Positions 8,309 to 16,392 of a stretch of DNA of 64,000 nucleotides are shown piece by piece; the first letter of the stretch is position 1; each line of letters opens with the position of its first letter. The stretch is from CAWCTD01 sp963798455 (GTDB lineage Bacteria; Acidobacteriota; Terriglobia; Bryobacterales; Bryobacteraceae). A program made the position numbers and the translations under genes. Under the pieces are notes generated by a model that was given only the letters and a program-made list of their open reading frames with translations, searched no databases and was not told the origin of the DNA. Where the stretch lies: the NCBI GenBank assembly GCA_963798455.1, contig CAWCTD010000004.1:868001-932000 (forward strand). Reading direction: 5' to 3'.

Positions 8309-11041
8309 ATGAAGAAATTCAAAAAGCTTGGTCAGGAATCGGAGACCACGGTATTGAAGCGGCCGCAGCCGCTGGACGTCTTCTTCTCACCCGAGAGTGT
8401 CGCGGTCATAGGGGCCACCGAGACCCCGGGCAGCGTGGGCCGCACCGTGCTGTGGAATCTCATCAGCACGCCCTTTGGCGGGACGGTCTACCCCGTCAAC
8501 TTGAAGCGGCCCAGCGTCCTGGGGATCAAGGCGTACCCCAACATCGGCGCCGTTCCGGCGCAGGTCGACCTGGCCGTGGTGATCACGCCCGCGCAGGTCA
8601 TTCCCGGCGTCATCCGGGATTGCGCGGAGGCGGGCGTCAAGGCGGCGATCGTAATCTCCGCTGGCTTCAAGGAACTGGGGCCCCAGGGCGCCGAACTGGA
8701 GCACCAGTTGCTCGTAGAAGCCCAAAAGGGCGGGGTGCGCATCATCGGGCCGAACTGCCTGGGCGTCATGAGCCCTCCCACCGGCCTGAATGCGACCTTC
8801 GCACGCGGCATGGCGCGTCCGGGCTCCGTGGGATTCATCAGCCAGAGCGGCGCGCTCTGCACGGCGGTCCTCGACTGGAGCTTCCGCGAGCTGGTCGGTT
8901 TCAGTGCGTTCCTCTCCATCGGCGCCATGGTCGACGTCGGATGGGGCGACCTGATCTACTATCTCGGGGACGACCCGCGCACCAAGAGCATCCTGATTTA
9001 CATGGAGTCCATCGGGGACGCCAGCGCCTTCCTCTCCGCGGCGCGGGAGGTGGCACTGGCCAAACCGATCATCGTGATCAAGGCCGGGCGCACCGCGCAG
9101 GGGGGCAAGGCCGCGGCCTCTCACACGGGCTCGCTGACTGGCTCCGACGACGTGCTGGACGCCGCCTTCCGTCGCAGCGGCGTACTGCGCGTCAATCAGA
9201 TCTCCGACCTGTTCTACATGGCCGAAGTGCTCGCCAAGCAGCCACCTCCCAGAGGCCCCAAACTGACCATCGTGACCAACGCCGGCGGCCCCGCGGTTCT
9301 GGCAACCGACGCGCTCATCACCGGCGGTGGAGAGCTGACGGACCTCTCCAAGGAAACCTTTGACGAGTTCAACAGTTTCCTGCCGCCCACCTGGAGCCGC
9401 AACAACCCCGTCGATATTATCGGGGACGCCACGCCGGACCGTTATGCCAAAGCCCTGGCGACCGCGGCCAAGGACAAGAATAGCAACGGTATGCTGGTGG
9501 TCCTCACGCCCCAGGACATGACCGACCCGACTCAGATCGCCGAGCAGCTCAAGCCCTACGCCAACCTGGGGGACAAGCCCGTGCTGGCCAGTTGGATGGG
9601 CGGCCCGGAGGTTGCCGCCGGAGAGCGTATCTTGAACCAGGCCGGCATTCCTACCTTCGCTTACCCCGACACTGCCGCCCGCATGTTCAACTACATGTGG
9701 CAGTACAGCTACAACCTCTACAGCATTTACGAGACGCCTGTCTTTACGGATGATTCCGACGTGAACCGCGCCCGGGCGGAGCAGATCGTTCAGGCTGCTC
9801 GCGAGAGCGGGCGTACCATCCTGACTGAGTTCGAATCCAAGCAGATCCTGGCGGCCTACGGCATTCCGATCGTGGAGACCCGCATCGCAAAGAGCGAGGA
9901 CGAGGCGGCGAAGGCGGCGGGAGAGATTGGTTACCCGGTGGTGTTGAAGCTCTTCTCCGAGACCATCACTCACAAGACCGACGTCGGCGGCGTCCAGTTG
10001 AACCTGAAGGACGAGCACGCCGTTCGCGGCGCCTTCCAGAAGATCGCGGCCTCCGTCAAGGAGAAAGTGGGCGAAGGCCACTTCCTAGGCGTTACCGTGC
10101 AGCCCATGATCAAGCTGGAAGGCTACGAGATCATCCTGGGGAGCAGCCTGGACCCGCAGTTCGGGCCGGTGATCCTGTTCGGCCTCGGAGGACAACTCGT
10201 CGAGGTCTTCAAGGATCGGGCGCTTGGCCTGCCGCCGTTGAACACCACGCTGGCGCGCCGCATGATGGAGCAGACCAAGATCTACATGGCTCTGAAAGGC
10301 GTTCGCGGCCGGAAGGCCGTGGACCTGGCGGCGCTGGAGCAGATCATGGTGCGGTTCAGCCGTCTGGTGGTGGAGCAGCCGTGGATCAAGGAGATTGATA
10401 TCAACCCCATGCTGGCCTCGCCCGAGCGTCTGATCGCGCTGGACGCCCGCGTGGTGGTCCACGACCAGAGCGTGAGCGAGAAAGACCTGCCCAAGCTCCC
10501 CATCCGTCCTTATCCGACTCGGTACGTCTCTCCGTGGAAGATGAAGAACGGGGACGAAGTCACCATCCGGCCGATTCGCCCTGAAGACGAGCCAATGATT
10601 ATCAAGTTCCACGAGAGCTTGTCGGAGCGCACTGTCTACCTGCGCTACCTTCAGGCCCTCAAGCTCAGCCAGAGGGTGGCTCACGGGCGCCTGGTCCGCA
10701 TCTGCTTCATCGATTACGACCGGGAGATGGCTCTGGTCGCCGAGCGGCACGATCCCGCGACTGGCGGGCGCAGGATCATCGGCGTCGGCCGATTGCGGAA
10801 GTTGTCCGGCACCAAGGACGGCGAGTTCGCGGTCCTGGTAAGCGATGACTTCCAGGGCAGCGGCCTCGGAACCGAGTTAGTCCGCCGCCTGCTCGAGGTC
10901 GGCCGGCAGGAGAAACTTGGCAGGATCGTCGGAGATGTGCTTCAGGACAACACGGTGATGCGCCGTGTCTGCGAGAAGCTTGGCTTCAAGTTCGAAGCCA
11001 TACCCGATGAACCGGTGATGAAGGCCGAAGTGACTCTTTGA
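8309..11041 (+). CDS. NDP-forming acyl-CoA synthetase fused to GNAT acetyltransferase (Pat/YfiQ architecture)
   Basis: A 910-residue protein. The CoA-binding domain starts at about residue 25 (VAVIGATETPGSVGRTV), followed by succinyl-CoA-synthetase-like ligase domains. The segment AASHTGSLTGSD holds the histidine equivalent to the phosphorylated residue of ADP-forming acetyl-CoA synthetases. An ATP-grasp domain spans about 480-710 (GYPVVLKLFSETITHKTDVG). The C-terminal GNAT domain at about 740-905 ends with VLVSDDFQGSGLGTELVRRLLEVG. It may make acetyl-CoA or acetate with ATP, or act as a protein lysine acetyltransferase that senses acyl-CoA. As I recall, enterobacterial Pat lacks the catalytic histidine, so its retention here favours real ligase activity. 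hypF follows after 25 bases, so the two are probably co-transcribed. Confidence 0.9.
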   Translation: MKKFKKLGQESETTVLKRPQPLDVFFSPESVAVIGATETPGSVGRTVLWNLISTPFGGTVYPVNLKRPSVLGIKAYPNIGAVPAQVDLAVVITPAQVIPGVIRDCAEAGVKAAIVISAGFKELGPQGAELEHQLLVEAQKGGVRIIGPNCLGVMSPPTGLNATFARGMARPGSVGFISQSGALCTAVLDWSFRELVGFSAFLSIGAMVDVGWGDLIYYLGDDPRTKSILIYMESIGDASAFLSAAREVALAKPIIVIKAGRTAQGGKAAASHTGSLTGSDDVLDAAFRRSGVLRVNQISDLFYMAEVLAKQPPPRGPKLTIVTNAGGPAVLATDALITGGGELTDLSKETFDEFNSFLPPTWSRNNPVDIIGDATPDRYAKALATAAKDKNSNGMLVVLTPQDMTDPTQIAEQLKPYANLGDKPVLASWMGGPEVAAGERILNQAGIPTFAYPDTAARMFNYMWQYSYNLYSIYETPVFTDDSDVNRARAEQIVQAARESGRTILTEFESKQILAAYGIPIVETRIAKSEDEAAKAAGEIGYPVVLKLFSETITHKTDVGGVQLNLKDEHAVRGAFQKIAASVKEKVGEGHFLGVTVQPMIKLEGYEIILGSSLDPQFGPVILFGLGGQLVEVFKDRALGLPPLNTTLARRMMEQTKIYMALKGVRGRKAVDLAALEQIMVRFSRLVVEQPWIKEIDINPMLASPERLIALDARVVVHDQSVSEKDLPKLPIRPYPTRYVSPWKMKNGDEVTIRPIRPEDEPMIIKFHESLSERTVYLRYLQALKLSQRVAHGRLVRICFIDYDREMALVAERHDPATGGRRIIGVGRLRKLSGTKDGEFAVLVSDDFQGSGLGTELVRRLLEVGRQEKLGRIVGDVLQDNTVMRRVCEKLGFKFEAIPDEPVMKAEVTL

Positions 11042-11066
11042 GGAGGTCTGACTGGAACGCCTGCGC

Positions 11067-13283
11067 GTGACACTGAGCGGCGCCGTTCAGGGCGTGGGCT
11101 TCCGGCCCTTCGTCTATCGCCTTGCCGCGGAACTTGGTTTGGCCGGATGGGTTCTCAACTCGAGCGCCGGACTGGTGATCGAGGTAGAGGGCTCATCCGG
11201 CGATCTCAGCCGGTTCCTGCAGCGTCTTGAGGCGGAAAAGCCCCCTGCCGCCGTAGTCCTTGCGCGGGAGGTCAGTTATCTGAGCCCCGCGGGTTTCTCT
11301 GGCTTTGAGATCCGCTCCAGTGACGAAGCCGCTGAGAAAACCGTCAGCCTTCTGCCCGACCTTGCCACCTGCCCTCTGTGCCTTGCCGAATTGCGAGATC
11401 CCGCCAATCGCCGCTACCGGTACCCATTCACCAACTGCACCAACTGCGGGCCGCGCTACAGCATCATCCTGGACATCCCTTACGACCGCCCCCGAACCAC
11501 CATGCGCGGCTTTCAACTCTGCCCGGATTGCCACCGCGAGTACACCGATCCGGCCGACCGCCGTTTCCACGCCCAGCCCAACGCCTGCCCGCTCTGCGGC
11601 CCGCGTCTTTCCACCGAACCGCGACCGTCTTCCGAACCGCGACCGTCTTCCGAGCCGCGACCGTCAGGGAGCGGTTCCCCCCTCTGCGATGCCGCTTCCG
11701 CCCTCCGCTCCGGTCACATCGTCGCGCTCAAAGGGATCGGCGGCTACCAACTCCTGGTGGACGCGCGCAACGAGCAAGCGGTAGTTCGCCTGCGCCGCCA
11801 CAAGCACCGCGAGGAGAAGCCGTTTGCGCTCATGATGCCTTCGGCCGGGATGGCGCGACACTACTGCGATGTTTCCGCGGCCGAGGAAGCCCTGCTGGGA
11901 TCCCCGGCGGCGCCCATCGTGCTTCTGCGGCCCAACACCGCGCCGGGAATCGCCCCCAGCGTGGCCAAGTCGTCGCCCTACCTCGGCGTCATGCTGCCCT
12001 ACTCTCCGCTGCACCATCTGCTGATGAGCGAGTGCGGTTTCCCCATCGTCGCCACCAGCGGCAACGTCAGCGACGAGCCCATTGCCATCGATAACGACGA
12101 GGCCCGCTCGCGGCTGGGCGAGATCGCGGACTTGTTCGTGATGCACGACCGTCCCATCGCGCGCCCCTGTGATGACTCGGTGGTACGGCTGGCCCGCGGG
12201 CGCGAGAGCGTCCTGCGGCGCGCCAGGGGATACGCGCCGCTGCCCGTACGAGTGGCTGAAGAACTGCCGCCGGTGCTGGCCGTGGGCGGTCATCTGAAGA
12301 ACACCGTAGCCATTGCCGTGGGGCGGCAGGTCTTCGTCAGCCAGCACGTGGGAGATCTGGACACCGCCGAGGCGCGCGGAGCCTTCGAGCGGGCCATCGA
12401 GGACTTGTGCCGGCTCTACCGCTTTGAACCGCGCCTGGTCGTGTGCGACATGCACCCCGACTACGCTTCGACCCAATGGGCGCGGGCGTCCGGACTGCCG
12501 GTCATCCCCATCCAGCACCACCAGGCGCACGTCGCCTCTTGCGCGGCGGAGAATGACATCCAGGGTGAGTACCTCGGCGTGGGCTGGGACGGAACCGGCT
12601 TCGGACTCGACGCCACGGTCTGGGGCGGCGAGTTCTTCCTGGTACGGGAGAACACGTTTGAGCGCGTCGCCCATCTGCGGCCGTTCCGCCTGCCCGGCGG
12701 GGAAGCCGCGATCAGGGAGGGATGGCGCTCGGCCGCGAGCCTGTCGTATGAAACGTTCGGGCCGGAAGCAGTGGAGGACCGCGTGATCCGGCGCATGATC
12801 GAGCGCGGCATCAACGCGCCTCTGACCACCAGCGTGGGCCGCTTGTTCGACGCGGTCGCTTCCCTCACCGGGCTCGCCCATGAGAACCGGTTCGAGGGAC
12901 AGGCGGCCATGCTGCTGGAGCGCGCCATCGGGTCGCTCGAAACCCAGGACTGCTATCCTTTAGACGAGAAGGATGGCGCGGCCGACTGGGCGCCTTTGAT
13001 CGAAGCGGTGAGAGCCGACGCGGAAAAGGGCGCGCCCAGCGGCCTGATGGCAGCCCGGTTCCACAATGCCCTGGTTCGCTGGATCCTGAAGGTGGCGGAG
13101 AGGATCGGAGTGCGCCAGGTGGTGTTGAGCGGTGGCGTCTTCCAGAACAGTTACCTGGTGGAGCGCGGCGCGGCGTTGCTAGAGTCCCGAGGCTTCCAGG
13201 TGGCCACCCACCAGCGGGTCCCCGCCAACGACGGAGGAATTGCGCTGGGCCAGGCAGTGCTCGCCGGCCGGGTTGCGCGATGA
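11067..13283 (+). CDS. hypF: Hydrogenase maturation carbamoyltransferase HypF
   Basis: Makes the thiocarbamoyl donor for the cyanide ligands of the NiFe centre. Domains in order: acylphosphatase (GAVQGVGFRPFVYRLA), two zinc-finger halves (CPLCLAELRD with TNCTNCGPRY; CPDCHREYTD with ACPLCGPRL), a YrdC-like domain (LRRHKHREEKPFALM) and a C-terminal Kae1-like domain with HHQAHVAS and a terminal LSGGVFQNSYL motif. The GTG at 11067 gives 738 residues. A GGAGG at 11042-11046 is too far from that start but lies five bases before a CTG at 11052, directly after an in-frame TGA. Starting there would add the RLRV sequence typical of HypF. After the second zinc finger, a repeat-encoded insert (RPSSEP units) lengthens the linker. 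Confidence 0.95.
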   Translation: MTLSGAVQGVGFRPFVYRLAAELGLAGWVLNSSAGLVIEVEGSSGDLSRFLQRLEAEKPPAAVVLAREVSYLSPAGFSGFEIRSSDEAAEKTVSLLPDLATCPLCLAELRDPANRRYRYPFTNCTNCGPRYSIILDIPYDRPRTTMRGFQLCPDCHREYTDPADRRFHAQPNACPLCGPRLSTEPRPSSEPRPSSEPRPSGSGSPLCDAASALRSGHIVALKGIGGYQLLVDARNEQAVVRLRRHKHREEKPFALMMPSAGMARHYCDVSAAEEALLGSPAAPIVLLRPNTAPGIAPSVAKSSPYLGVMLPYSPLHHLLMSECGFPIVATSGNVSDEPIAIDNDEARSRLGEIADLFVMHDRPIARPCDDSVVRLARGRESVLRRARGYAPLPVRVAEELPPVLAVGGHLKNTVAIAVGRQVFVSQHVGDLDTAEARGAFERAIEDLCRLYRFEPRLVVCDMHPDYASTQWARASGLPVIPIQHHQAHVASCAAENDIQGEYLGVGWDGTGFGLDATVWGGEFFLVRENTFERVAHLRPFRLPGGEAAIREGWRSAASLSYETFGPEAVEDRVIRRMIERGINAPLTTSVGRLFDAVASLTGLAHENRFEGQAAMLLERAIGSLETQDCYPLDEKDGAADWAPLIEAVRADAEKGAPSGLMAARFHNALVRWILKVAERIGVRQVVLSGGVFQNSYLVERGAALLESRGFQVATHQRVPANDGGIALGQAVLAGRVAR
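11613..11678 (+). repeat. Three tandem 18-base units inside hypF, related to the repeat in gspI
   Basis: Units at 11613-11630, 11631-11648 and 11649-11666 share the core CCGCGACCGTC and are followed by GGGAGCGGTTCC. They stay in frame and encode a repeated EPRPSS peptide between the zinc fingers and the YrdC-like domain of HypF. The last unit plus tail closely matches the right arm of the palindrome at 40857-40917 in gspI, so both appear to be copies of one dispersed element family. Confidence 0.75.
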
Positions 13284-13292
13284 GGATCCATT

Positions 13293-13550
13293 ATGTGTCT
13301 TGCCGTACCGGGAAAGATCGTTAGCATCTACGAAGAGGATCCGCCCGAAGTGCGGCGCGGCAAGGTGGATTTTGCCGGCGTCCAGAAAGAGGTGTGCCTG
13401 GCCTACACGCCGGAAGCCGCGCTGGGCGACTACGTTCTGGTCCACGTCGGATTCGCGCTGAGCGTGGTTGACCCGGAAGAAGCTCAGCGGATCTTCGAAA
13501 CGCTTCACGAGATGGAGCAACTCGCCGAGGCCGAGGAAGCCGATCCGTGA
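13293..13550 (+). CDS. hypC: Hydrogenase assembly chaperone HypC
   Basis: An 85-residue protein beginning MCLAVPGKI, the invariant HypC N-terminus whose Cys2 binds the Fe(CN)2CO unit and the hydrogenase precursor. The VLVHVGFALSVVD segment is the second typical block. It acts with HypD to assemble the iron centre before delivery to HydA. It lies nine bases after hypF and its stop overlaps the hypD start (GTGA). Length and sequence are normal for the family. Confidence 0.96.
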   Translation: MCLAVPGKIVSIYEEDPPEVRRGKVDFAGVQKEVCLAYTPEAALGDYVLVHVGFALSVVDPEEAQRIFETLHEMEQLAEAEEADP

Positions 13551-14638
13551 AGTTCGTCGACGAATACCGGGACCCGGCGGCCGCCGCACAGATTGCCCAG
13601 GCGATTCGCCGCCTGGTAACGCGTCCGTGGACCATCATGGAGGTCTGCGGAGGACAGACCTATACTATCGTCAAGAGCGGGCTCCAGGACCTTCTGCCTC
13701 CCCAGGTCATCCTGGTCCACGGCCCCGGCTGCCCGGTCTGCGTGACTTCGTTGGAGTTGATCGACAGCGCCGTGGCCATCGCCTCCCGGCCAGAGGTCAT
13801 TTTTTCTTCGTTCGGCGACATGCTGCGCGTTCCGGGCTCGTCTGGAAGTTTGTTTGAGGCCAAGGCGCGAGGCGCCGACGTGCGCATCGTCTACTCTCCG
13901 CTCGACGCGCTCAAACTGGCGCGCGCCAACCCGGAACGGCAGGTTGTCTTTTTCGCCGTCGGCTTCGAGACCACCGCCCCGGCCAACGCCATGGCCGTCT
14001 GGCAAGCGGCTCGCGAGTCGATCGAGAACTTCTCCATTCTGGTGGCTCAGGTGCTCGTGCCTCCGGCCATCGAGGCCATTCTGAGCTCGCCCAACTGCCG
14101 GGTACAGGCTTTCCTTGCGGCGGGACACGTCTGCACGGTCATGGGCTACGAGCAGTACGAGCCTCTGGCGCGCCGTTTCCGCGTCCCCATCGTGGTGACG
14201 GGCTTCGAGCCCCTCGATCTGCTCGAAGGCGTCCACATGGCTTTGGCGCAACTGGAGAGCGGCCGGGCGGAAGTGGAGAATCAGTACAGCCGCGCGGTCC
14301 GGCGTGAGGGCAACCGCCCGGCCCAGGAGCGCATCGCCGAGATCTTCGAGGTGGGCCCGCGTACCTGGCGGGGGATCGGAGACATTCCGTCCAGCGGCCT
14401 GCGGCTCCGCGAGCCCTACTGTCGTTTCGACGCCCTGGCCCGCTTCCCGGCGGCGCTGGGCCATGCCGAGGAGTCGAGCGAGTGCATCGCCGGCCTGGTG
14501 CTGCAAGGCCTCAAGAAACCGCAGGAGTGCCCCGCCTTCTCCGTGCGCTGCACGCCCGAGCGGCCTCTCGGCGCACCGATGGTCTCGAGCGAGGGCGCCT
14601 GCGCCGCCTACTACCTCTACGGGAGACATCGTCAATGA
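13547..14638 (+). CDS. hypD: Hydrogenase iron-centre assembly protein HypD
   Basis: A 363-residue 4Fe-4S protein that is the scaffold for Fe(CN)2CO assembly with HypC and HypE. Conserved blocks include MEVCGGQTYTIVKSG, HGPGCPVCVT (the catalytic cysteine pair), VGFETTAPA, GHVCTVMGYEQYEPLA, PIVVTGFEPLDLLEG and a cysteine-bearing C-terminus (ECPAFSVRCTPERPLGAPM). It starts with a GTG that overlaps the hypC stop and ends overlapping the hypE ATG. Confidence 0.96.
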   Translation: MKFVDEYRDPAAAAQIAQAIRRLVTRPWTIMEVCGGQTYTIVKSGLQDLLPPQVILVHGPGCPVCVTSLELIDSAVAIASRPEVIFSSFGDMLRVPGSSGSLFEAKARGADVRIVYSPLDALKLARANPERQVVFFAVGFETTAPANAMAVWQAARESIENFSILVAQVLVPPAIEAILSSPNCRVQAFLAAGHVCTVMGYEQYEPLARRFRVPIVVTGFEPLDLLEGVHMALAQLESGRAEVENQYSRAVRREGNRPAQERIAEIFEVGPRTWRGIGDIPSSGLRLREPYCRFDALARFPAALGHAEESSECIAGLVLQGLKKPQECPAFSVRCTPERPLGAPMVSSEGACAAYYLYGRHRQ

Positions 14639-15681
14639 AGGAGTTCGATCTCGTTTGCCCCGTGCCCATCCCCGCGGGCGACCGGGTGCTGCTGGCCCAT
14701 GGCGGCGGGGGTAAGCTGACCAACCAGCTCATTGAGAGGGTCTTCCTGCCCGAGTTCTCGAACCCCGCTCTCGCCGCCCGCCACGACGGCGCGGTGGTCG
14801 AGTTCGGCGGAAGACGGCTCGCCTTCACGACCGACTCCTACGTTGTGAACCCTTTGATCTTCCCTGGTGGCAGCATCGGCGATCTCGCCGTCTACGGCAC
14901 GGTGAACGACCTTGCCATGTGCGGCGCGCGGCCGCTGTATCTCAGCGCGGGATTCATTCTGGAGGAGGGGCTCGCAATGGAGACGCTCCAAGCCGTGGTC
15001 GCCTCGATGAGCGTAGCCGCCCGGCGAGCGGGCGTGTTGTTGGTGGCCGGAGACACCAAAGTGGTGGACAAGGGCAAGGGTGACGGCATGTTCATCACCA
15101 CGGCCGGGATCGGGGCGGTCGAAACCGAACTGACAATCGCGCCTGCCTCGGTTCAGGCGGGGGATGCTGTAGTTGTGAGCGGCGATCTGGGCTCCCACGG
15201 CCTCGCGGTTCTCTCCGTGCGCGAGGGACTGGAGTTCGAGTCGCCGATCCTGAGCGACACGGCGCCGCTGTGGGAACCGGTCGAGGCGCTGCTCAAGGCG
15301 GGCATCGAAGTACACTGCCTGCGGGACCTCACTCGCGGAGGCCTGGCTTCGGCCTTGAACGAGATCGCCTCCGCCCGCGGCATCGGCATGCGCGTGGAGG
15401 AAGCCGCCATACCGGTGGCGGACGCCGTCCGCGGGGCGTGCGAAATTTTGGGCCTCGATCCGCTCTATGTCGCCAACGAGGGCCGCTTCGTCGCCTTTGT
15501 GCCAGAAGCGCAGGCGGATCGCGTGCTCAAGATTCTCCGGCGACTTCCGGTCACCTCGGGCGCCGCGCTCATTGGCCAGGTAGTTGCCGACAGGAGCGGC
15601 CCGGTCATCCTCCGCAGCCGCATCGGCGGCACCCGCGTCCTCGACATGCTCAGCGGCGAGCAATTGCCGCGGATTTGCTGA
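14635..15681 (+). CDS. hypE: Hydrogenase maturation protein HypE (thiocyanate-forming dehydratase)
   Basis: A 348-residue PurM-like protein that dehydrates its carbamoylated C-terminal cysteine to thiocyanate, the source of the cyanide ligands. The sequence ends in PRIC, with the required final Cys. ATP-binding features are AHGGGGKLTNQLI near the start, VVSGDLGSHGLAV and LRDLTRGGLASALNEIA. The ATG at 14635 overlaps the hypD stop (ATGA). It is the last hyp gene here; hypA and hypB are not in the window, so nickel-insertion factors must be encoded elsewhere. Confidence 0.96.
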   Translation: MKEFDLVCPVPIPAGDRVLLAHGGGGKLTNQLIERVFLPEFSNPALAARHDGAVVEFGGRRLAFTTDSYVVNPLIFPGGSIGDLAVYGTVNDLAMCGARPLYLSAGFILEEGLAMETLQAVVASMSVAARRAGVLLVAGDTKVVDKGKGDGMFITTAGIGAVETELTIAPASVQAGDAVVVSGDLGSHGLAVLSVREGLEFESPILSDTAPLWEPVEALLKAGIEVHCLRDLTRGGLASALNEIASARGIGMRVEEAAIPVADAVRGACEILGLDPLYVANEGRFVAFVPEAQADRVLKILRRLPVTSGAALIGQVVADRSGPVILRSRIGGTRVLDMLSGEQLPRIC

Positions 15682-15691
15682 GGGGGGATCT

Positions 15692-16087
15692 TCAGCGGTT
15701 GGCCAGCATCGGCACTTGGCGCGCCCGGAGGAGACGGTCGTCCGCCGTCACCAGGGTCAGACCAAACACCTTGGCCGTGGCGACCAGGAAGCGGTCCGCT
15801 GGGTCGCGGTGAGCCAGCTTTAACGACGCTGTCGCCAGAGCCACCTGGGCTGTGAGAGGGGCGTCTGTCATCGGGACCGCGCGCATCGCCTTGAGAACCC
15901 ACTCGGCGGCACCCCCATCCAGCGCGAGCCGTCCTTTTTCGCAGAGGATCACAGTTTCCCAGATGCTGATCGGAGACAGCCACAATTCATTACCCGGGTT
16001 CCGCAATTCCCTGGCGACTCGGCGAGAGAGCCTGTCAGGCTGCAGCCGGCTCCAGAGCCAGATATGCGTGTCGAGCAGCAGTCTCAC
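15692..16087 (-). CDS. PIN-domain ribonuclease toxin (VapC family)
   Basis: A 131-residue PIN-domain protein. The acidic active-site residues are visible: Asp in RLLLDTHIWLW, Glu in SISIWETVIL, Asp in HRDPADRFLVATA and Asp in LVTADDRLL. It should be a Mg-dependent endoribonuclease held inactive by the adjacent Phd-type antitoxin. The GTG at 16087 shares GTGA with the antitoxin stop, which supports this start over an in-frame ATG six codons upstream. It converges on hypE with an 11-base gap. Confidence 0.85.
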   Translation of the reverse strand: MRLLLDTHIWLWSRLQPDRLSRRVARELRNPGNELWLSPISIWETVILCEKGRLALDGGAAEWVLKAMRAVPMTDAPLTAQVALATASLKLAHRDPADRFLVATAKVFGLTLVTADDRLLRARQVPMLANR

Positions 16088-16326
16088 GGCTGGAGCACTT
16101 CCCAATCCGCTTCGTCGGCGGCCGGAGCCACAATATCCCCCTCGATTCGTCCCGTGCCGGCCATATCGCCGAGCCAGTCTTTGCGGCGCGCCGGCGTGGG
16201 CGGCGGGACGACCTGGGCGACGGGCTCGCCAAAACGGGTCACGAGCACCGGCTTGCGCGTCTTGCGGACGCGCTCTAGGACGCTCAGACAGGTGGCCTTG
16301 AACTTGGAGATCGCGATCTCTTCCAT
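16084..16326 (-). CDS. Antitoxin of the Phd/YefM type, partner of the PIN toxin
   Basis: An 80-residue protein starting MEEIAISKFKATCLSVLERV and continuing KPVLVTRFGEPVAQVVPP, which is the Phd/YefM DNA-binding fold. The acidic C-terminus (AADEADWEVLQP) would wrap the toxin. It is translated first and coupled to the toxin through GTGA. Its promoter region at 16350-16385 carries an inverted repeat over the -35 box, consistent with autorepression. Confidence 0.82.
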   Translation of the reverse strand: MEEIAISKFKATCLSVLERVRKTRKPVLVTRFGEPVAQVVPPPTPARRKDWLGDMAGTGRIEGDIVAPAADEADWEVLQP

Positions 16327-16349
16327 CGGTGCGCGTTTCCTCTTACCCT

Positions 16350-16385
16350 ATCGTATGCTGATTTTGGACCATGGTCAAAAACCAT
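16350..16385 (-). promoter_or_regulatory. Toxin-antitoxin promoter with overlapping inverted repeat
   Basis: On the minus strand TTGACC (16378-16373) and TACGAT (16355-16350) are separated by exactly 17 bases. The inverted repeat ATGGT-5-ACCAT at 16371-16385 overlaps the -35 box, and ACCATGGT nearby is a perfect 8-base palindrome. This is a typical arrangement for an autoregulated antitoxin promoter. The antitoxin start lies 24 bases downstream of the -10. Confidence 0.6.
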
Positions 16386-16392
16386 AGTCTAT

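Noticed and set aside
8387..10081. Long minus-strand frame inside the acyl-CoA synthetase gene
   Set aside because: The plus strand encodes a complete multi-domain protein with catalytic motifs; the antisense frame is compositional.
11613..11678. CRISPR-like or minisatellite array in hypF
   Set aside because: Only three direct 18-base units, no spacers, in frame, and related to a dispersed palindrome.
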